From JBDTMT01 sp033764095 (GTDB lineage: Bacteria; Desulfobacterota; Binatia; HRBIN30; CADEER01): DNA of 12,503 bases. The stretch's first letter is position 1, and each line of letters starts with the position of its first letter. Positions 9,888-12,503 of this stretch are shown in pieces. The DNA lies in assembly GCA_033764095.1 (NCBI GenBank), contig JANRJF010000199.1, positions 1 to 12,503 of the forward strand, written 5' to 3'. The position numbers and the translations under genes are program-made. A model generated the notes under the pieces. That model had not been told where the DNA came from. It did not search any database and saw nothing but the letters and a program-made list of their open reading frames with translations.

Positions 9888-9924
9888 AGAAAAAAGGCCC
9901 GGGAGGCGTTGCCTCCCGGGCCTT
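9888..9924 (-). terminator. Intrinsic terminator between the Cys leader peptide and sbp (attenuator)
   Basis: In minus-strand orientation GGCCCGGGAGGC (9922-9911), loop AAC, and GCCTCCCGGGCC (9907-9896) form a perfect 12-bp stem. Two more A:T pairs extend it, and a run of six T (9895-9890) follows. This is a textbook Rho-independent terminator. It lies 34 bases after the leader-peptide stop and about 75 bases before the sbp ATG, so it must be bypassed for any transcript from upstream to reach the sulfate genes. It could also serve as the terminator of the aldehyde dehydrogenase-esterase transcript. Confidence 0.92.
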
Positions 9925-9957
9925 CGAATTACCGTGGTTGAACGAGCGGTCCGCCGA

Positions 9958-10053
9958 TCAGGCGACGCCCTCCGCAACACGTCCGCAGGCGCGAGAAGCC
10001 TCCCAGGCCCTGGTACAACAACAACACATGTAGGTGCGGCGCGACGTGCTCAT
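9958..10053 (-). CDS. Cys-rich leader peptide (attenuator uORF) with four consecutive Cys codons
   Basis: The 31-residue open frame begins MSTSRRTYMCCCCTRAWE and ends at TGA 9958-9960. Codons 10-13 are TGT TGT TGT TGT (10026-10015); a fifth Cys (TGC) is codon 23. AGGGA lies seven bases before the ATG at 10053. The stop is 34 bases upstream of the perfect terminator that precedes sbp. Runs of the end-product's codon in a short leader ORF ahead of a terminator define amino-acid attenuators such as trp, his and leu, and poly-Cys upstream ORFs acting on sulfur genes have been described in mycobacteria. Here the downstream operon imports sulfate and makes cysteine, so I infer that the peptide senses charged tRNA-Cys. 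The peptide itself probably has no further function. An internal ATG (codon 9) lacks a ribosome binding site. Confidence 0.85.
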   Translation of the reverse strand: MSTSRRTYMCCCCTRAWEASRACGRVAEGVA

Positions 10054-10064
10054 TGCGATTTCCC

Positions 10065-10093
10065 TACTAGCTCGATCGAGAAACCGGAGTCAA
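10065..10093 (-). promoter_or_regulatory. Tentative sigma-70-type promoter for the sulfate operon leader
   Basis: TTGACT (10093-10088), five of six matches to the -35 consensus, overlaps the stop of the esterase gene. Seventeen bases further is CTAGTA (10070-10065), a poor -10. If used, transcription would start only a few bases before the leader-peptide ribosome binding site. The weak -10 could mean an activator is needed, or that the operon is read from upstream genes instead. Confidence 0.3.
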
Positions 10094-10785
10094 TGCATTT
10101 CTTCGCCCTCGGCGAAAAATAGTCCGGCGTCGCGGAGCAACCGGGAAACCACGTCGGCGAGTGCGCGGCCGAGCCTCTGGTGCTGGTCGGCGTCGAGATG
10201 GACGCCGTCCACCCGGCTCGCGGCGGTGACCGTCGAGGCCGCGAAGAAATGGCAGCTTTCGTCAGCGGCGACGCGAGCATACGCGTCGGTCGCACCCGTC
10301 GATCTGAGCCCGGCAGCGCGGAACTTGGGGGCGATCGGGCCGCGCGGTTCGCCGATCGCGGGCGGCGCGACGAGCAGGACCTCCGGCACCGGCATGCCCG
10401 GCTCGAGCGGCGACCGACGGATCGCCCTCACAACGGCGGCGAGCCCCTGGGCCGAGCTCCAGGCGTCATTGTGTGGGTGCGTGACCTGGAAGTCGTTGGT
10501 GCCGAGCATGACGATCACCAGCGCCAGCGGCGAGTTGATCTCGATGCGCTGCTCGAGGCCGACCAGCCCGTTGCGCCCCGGCTTGAACGGGTCGTCCCAC
10601 GCCGTGCGCCGCCCGTTGAGACAGTCCTCGATGACGCGCGTGCGGCGACCCGCTGCCGCCAGCGCCGTCTCCATCACGCCCGGCCAGCGTTGCGCGAAGC
10701 GCAGCCGGCGGCGGGTGTCGGGGATGATGCCCCAGGTCAGCGAATCGCCGTAAACCAGGATCTGCGGCGGCTCGTGGTCGGCCAT
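10090..10785 (-). CDS. SGNH/GDSL-family esterase (arylesterase/acyltransferase type)
   Basis: This 231-residue serine hydrolase carries block I VYGDSLTWG with nucleophile Ser15, block II Gly58 (NGRRTAWDDP), block III MLGTNDF (Asn97) and block V DGVHLD (Asp193, His196), the complete SGNH set. The GDSLTWG start, R-W-x-G-V-(M/L) stretch, E-(D/E)-x-L-x-(G/A)-R-x-T region and V-I-(I/M)-M-L-G-T-N-D motif resemble the Mycobacterium smegmatis acyltransferase/arylesterase group, oligomeric enzymes that hydrolyse small aryl and alkyl esters. No signal peptide is seen, so it is probably cytoplasmic. The start is three bases after the dehydrogenase stop (TGAGCCATG), implying a two-gene unit. Its natural substrate is unknown; an ester releasing an alcohol or aldehyde precursor for the neighbour is only a guess. 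Confidence 0.88.
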   Translation of the reverse strand: MADHEPPQILVYGDSLTWGIIPDTRRRLRFAQRWPGVMETALAAAGRRTRVIEDCLNGRRTAWDDPFKPGRNGLVGLEQRIEINSPLALVIVMLGTNDFQVTHPHNDAWSSAQGLAAVVRAIRRSPLEPGMPVPEVLLVAPPAIGEPRGPIAPKFRAAGLRSTGATDAYARVAADESCHFFAASTVTAASRVDGVHLDADQHQRLGRALADVVSRLLRDAGLFFAEGEEMH

Positions 10786-10788
10786 GGC

Positions 10789-12234
10789 TCACCAGGCGAC
10801 CGCGACGTACTTGGTCTCGGCGTACTCCAGCAGGCCCTCGTGGCCGCCCTCGCGGCCGAGGCCCGACTGCTTGACGCCGCCGAACGGCGCGGCGGGATCG
10901 GAGACCAGACCGCGGTTGACGCCGACCATGCCCGCCTCCAGCGCTTCGGCGAGTCGCAGCCCGCGGCCGAGGTCGCCGCTGTAGAGGTAGGACACCAGCC
11001 CGTGCTGGCTGGCGTTGGCGAGCCGCACCGCCTCGGCCTCGCTGTCGAACGCGACCAGCGGCGCGACCGGACCGAAGATCTCCTCGGCCAGGATCGGCGA
11101 GTCGGTGGCCACCCGGTCGAGCACCGTCGCCGGATAGAAGAAGCCGGCGCCGCTCGGTGCCGCGCCACCGCAGCGCACGCGGGCGCCGGCAGCGACCGCG
11201 GCGTCGACCAGCCGCGTCACCTTGTCGCGCGTCGCCGCGTCGACCAGCGGGCCGATGCGCACGCTCGGGTCGAGCCCGTTGCCGAGCTTCAGCCCGGCGA
11301 ACGCGGCGCTGAGCTTCTCGGCGAACGCCTCCAGCACCGGCCGCTCGACGTAGAAGCGGTTCGCCGCCGTGCACGCCTCGCCATTGTGGCGCAGCTTGGC
11401 GAGCAGCGCGCCCTGCACGGCGGCGTCGAGGTCGGCGTCGGCGAAGACCAGGAACGGCGCGTTGCCGCCGAGCTCCATCGAGCACCGCAGCACCCGCTGC
11501 GCCGCCTGCGTCAGCAGCAGCTTGCCGACCTCGGTCGAGCCGGTGAACGACAGCTTGCGCAGCCGTTCGTCGCGCATGAGCGCCGCGACCACCTCGGCAT
11601 TGCGGGTGGTCGGCACGACGTTGACCACGCCCGGCGGCACGCCGGCCTCGGCGAGCAGCGCGGCGACCGCCAGGGCGGTGAGCGGCGTTTCGCTCGCCGG
11701 CTTCAGCACCACCGCGCAGCCCGCCGCCAGCGCCGGGCCGATCTTGCGCGTCGCCATCGCGGCCGGGAAGTTCCACGGCGTCACCAGCAGCGCCACGCCG
11801 ATCGGCTGGTGCAAGACGATCATCTTGTTGGCGCCGCCCGGCGCGGTGGCGATGCGGCCGTCGAGCCGCACCGCCTCCTCGGCGAACCAGCGGAAGAACT
11901 CGGCCGCGTAGCCGACCTCGCCGCGCGCTTCGGCGATCGGCTTGCCGTTCTCGCGCACGATCAGCTCGGCCAGCGCGTCGCTGCGCGCCACCATCAGCTC
12001 GAAGGCGCGCCGCAGCACCTCGCTGCGCTGCCGCGGCGCGGTCGCCGCCCACCCCGGCTGCGCCGCGTGCGCCGCCGCCAGCGCCGCCACCCCCTCGGCG
12101 ACCCCAGCGTCCGCGACGCGCGCCAACTCGTCCCCGGTCGCCGGCTCGTGCACCGCGAACCGCGCCCCATCCGCCGCTTCACGCCAGGTGCCGTCGATGA
12201 AGAGCTGCGTGTCCATGATCCGGACATAGCGCAC
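10789..12234 (-). CDS. Aldehyde dehydrogenase, succinate-semialdehyde dehydrogenase type
   Basis: This 481-residue NAD(P)-dependent aldehyde dehydrogenase has the oxyanion Asn155 (TPWNFP), cofactor Lys178 (VLKPASETP), the Rossmann motif FTGSTEVGK (230-238), general base Glu254 (MELGGNAPF) and catalytic Cys288 (NGEACTAANRFYV). The MELGGNAPF motif, the ANRFYV run and the C-terminal FGGVKQSGLGREGG...EYAETKYV pattern place it nearest GabD-like succinate-semialdehyde dehydrogenases, which oxidise succinate semialdehyde to succinate. Broad-range aldehyde enzymes share these features. Two starts are possible: ATG 12234 (used here, with weak GAG spacing) and ATG 12216 (MDTQLFIDGTW), where family homology begins. 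It is followed after three bases by the esterase gene. Confidence 0.9.
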   Translation of the reverse strand: MRYVRIMDTQLFIDGTWREAADGARFAVHEPATGDELARVADAGVAEGVAALAAAHAAQPGWAATAPRQRSEVLRRAFELMVARSDALAELIVRENGKPIAEARGEVGYAAEFFRWFAEEAVRLDGRIATAPGGANKMIVLHQPIGVALLVTPWNFPAAMATRKIGPALAAGCAVVLKPASETPLTALAVAALLAEAGVPPGVVNVVPTTRNAEVVAALMRDERLRKLSFTGSTEVGKLLLTQAAQRVLRCSMELGGNAPFLVFADADLDAAVQGALLAKLRHNGEACTAANRFYVERPVLEAFAEKLSAAFAGLKLGNGLDPSVRIGPLVDAATRDKVTRLVDAAVAAGARVRCGGAAPSGAGFFYPATVLDRVATDSPILAEEIFGPVAPLVAFDSEAEAVRLANASQHGLVSYLYSGDLGRGLRLAEALEAGMVGVNRGLVSDPAAPFGGVKQSGLGREGGHEGLLEYAETKYVAVAW

Positions 12235-12246
12235 TCGGCCGAGAAG

Positions 12247-12362
12247 CGTGACCAGTGACCGGTGGCGTTTCGATTGTCGTCCGAAATCGCCCTTGAGCTA
12301 GGCGACTTGCCCGTCCAGCCGAACCGGCGACTATGTTCACCGGTCACCGGTCACCGGTCACG
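12247..12362. repeat. Inverted repeat with TCACCGG tandem array upstream of the dehydrogenase
   Basis: CGTGACCAGTGACCGGTG (12247-12264) is complementary to CACCGGTCACCGGTCACG (12345-12362) at 17 of 18 positions. The right arm is part of a tandem array: TCACCGG three times plus TCAC (12337-12361, period 7). About 80 bases lie between the arms. GGTGACC/GGTCACC units could be binding sites for a regulator of the dehydrogenase gene, or a slippage-prone spacer; nothing decides between these. Confidence 0.5.
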
Positions 12363-12401
12363 CGGCTTTGCCCAAGAATTCAGTTCGGACCCCCATCCTC
12401 A

Positions 12402-12427
12402 CCTTCCCCCGCTGACGCGGGGGAAGG
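12402..12427. repeat. Palindromic repeat CCTTCCCCCGC...GCGGGGGAAGG, copy 1
   Basis: CCTTCCCCCGC (12402-12412), loop TGAC, GCGGGGGAAGG (12417-12427): a perfect 11-bp stem. An identical stem recurs at 12475-12499 with another loop. It has no U-tract. It is probably a REP-like intergenic repeat. Confidence 0.7.
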
Positions 12428-12474
12428 GACCGAACCGACACGCTTTGTCGCACATGGCCGGCATGGATCCGATT

Positions 12475-12499
12475 CCTTCCCCCGCACCGCGGGGGAAGG
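12475..12499. repeat. Palindromic repeat CCTTCCCCCGC...GCGGGGGAAGG, copy 2
   Basis: CCTTCCCCCGC (12475-12485), loop ACC, GCGGGGGAAGG (12489-12499). Both stem arms are identical to those of the copy at 12402-12427, 47 bases away, while loop and flanks differ. Confidence 0.7.
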
Positions 12500-12503
12500 C
12501 CAG

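Larger units (their letters stand above)
9888..10053 (-). promoter_or_regulatory. Putative cysteine-responsive transcription attenuator of the sulfate operon
   Basis: This element combines the Cys-rich leader peptide (9958-10053) with the terminator (9888-9924). A third part is the segment 10009-9998, GGCCTGGGAGGC, just past the Cys codons. It is a near copy of the terminator's 5' arm and can pair with the terminator's 3' arm over 12 bp including one G:U. A second option is GGGCCT (10010-10005) pairing with AGGCCC (9923-9918) in the 5' arm. A ribosome stalled at the Cys codons would change which pairings are available. I infer reduced termination under cysteine starvation; the exact alternative fold is not settled. 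Confidence 0.7.
12235..12503. other. Intergenic region upstream of the aldehyde dehydrogenase gene
   Basis: No gene is supported. The stretch holds an inverted repeat (12247-12264 with 12345-12362), a TCACCGG tandem repeat, a small hairpin 12264-12272/12282-12291 (GGCGTTTCG with CGAAATCGCC, one bulged base) and two palindromic hairpin repeats. A minus-strand CATAGT near 12328-12333 could be a -10 for the dehydrogenase, but I see no matching -35. Confidence 0.5.

Noticed and set aside
9888..9924. Terminator only as the end of the dehydrogenase-esterase transcript
   Set aside because: Not excluded, but it leaves the poly-Cys ORF just upstream, its ribosome binding site and its fit with the sulfate operon unexplained. 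Attenuation is the better reading, and the hairpin could do both jobs.
9814..10089. A metabolite riboswitch (for example a SAM type) in the leader
   Set aside because: No recognisable riboswitch core. The leader is largely occupied by the short Cys-rich ORF and the terminator.
10180..12258. 692-codon plus-strand frame opposite the esterase and dehydrogenase genes
   Set aside because: It spans two real minus-strand genes and their junction, has no recognisable domain, and is explained by codon bias.
12337..12361. Start of a CRISPR array
   Set aside because: The repeat unit is 7 bases with no spacers and only three copies. It is a simple tandem repeat.

Overview
This is a 12.5 kb window of high-GC DNA from a Gram-negative bacterium. 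A secreted outer-membrane porin and a periplasmic sulfate-binding protein show the two-membrane envelope. The combination of very high GC, many short GC-rich palindromes between genes, and soil-type enzymes (ceramidase-like hydrolase, GDSL esterase, semialdehyde dehydrogenase) suggests an uncultivated Deltaproteobacteria/Binatota-like or similar lineage. That assignment is an inference from style, not from a marker gene. Every supported gene lies on the minus strand, so the window reads biologically from right to left.

Right end (12503 to 10090): an intergenic stretch holds two copies of a CCTTCCCCCGC hairpin repeat and a TCACCGG tandem repeat with an inverted partner. It is followed by an NAD(P)-dependent aldehyde dehydrogenase of the succinate-semialdehyde type and a GDSL esterase, which are almost touching and surely co-transcribed.

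Centre (10093 to 2687): this is the main content, a sulfate-uptake and cysteine-synthesis operon. Its leader encodes a previously unannotated 31-residue peptide with four consecutive Cys codons (9958..10053). A perfect intrinsic terminator (9888..9924) lies between this peptide and the first structural gene. This is the layout of a cysteine-sensing, ribosome-mediated transcription attenuator. Behind it come sbp (periplasmic sulfate-binding protein), a 52-residue single-span membrane protein, cysT (permease), a CysW-CysA permease-ATPase fusion, a YezD/DUF2292 small protein, an OprO/OprP-type porin, cysK (cysteine synthase) and a tiny sigma-region-4-like protein whose start overlaps the cysK stop. 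Together they would move sulfate across the outer membrane (porin), capture it in the periplasm (Sbp), import it (CysT, CysW, CysA) and make cysteine at the last step (CysK). The sulfate-reduction enzymes are not in the window. The attenuator would close the loop by reading charged tRNA-Cys.

The CysW-CysA fusion carries a strong Shine-Dalgarno and an in-frame GTG exactly where a normal CysA starts. A free CysA could therefore be made as well, and the transporter's need for two ATPase subunits makes this attractive.

Left end (2686 to 1): a nested inverted-repeat structure of about 100 bp that folds on paper into a three-way junction, a dispersed C-run/G-run palindrome, a neutral-ceramidase-family hydrolase, a 56-bp tandem duplication covering that gene's own 3' end, and a remnant of a SnoaL-like ester cyclase with a nonsense codon and no N-terminal half.
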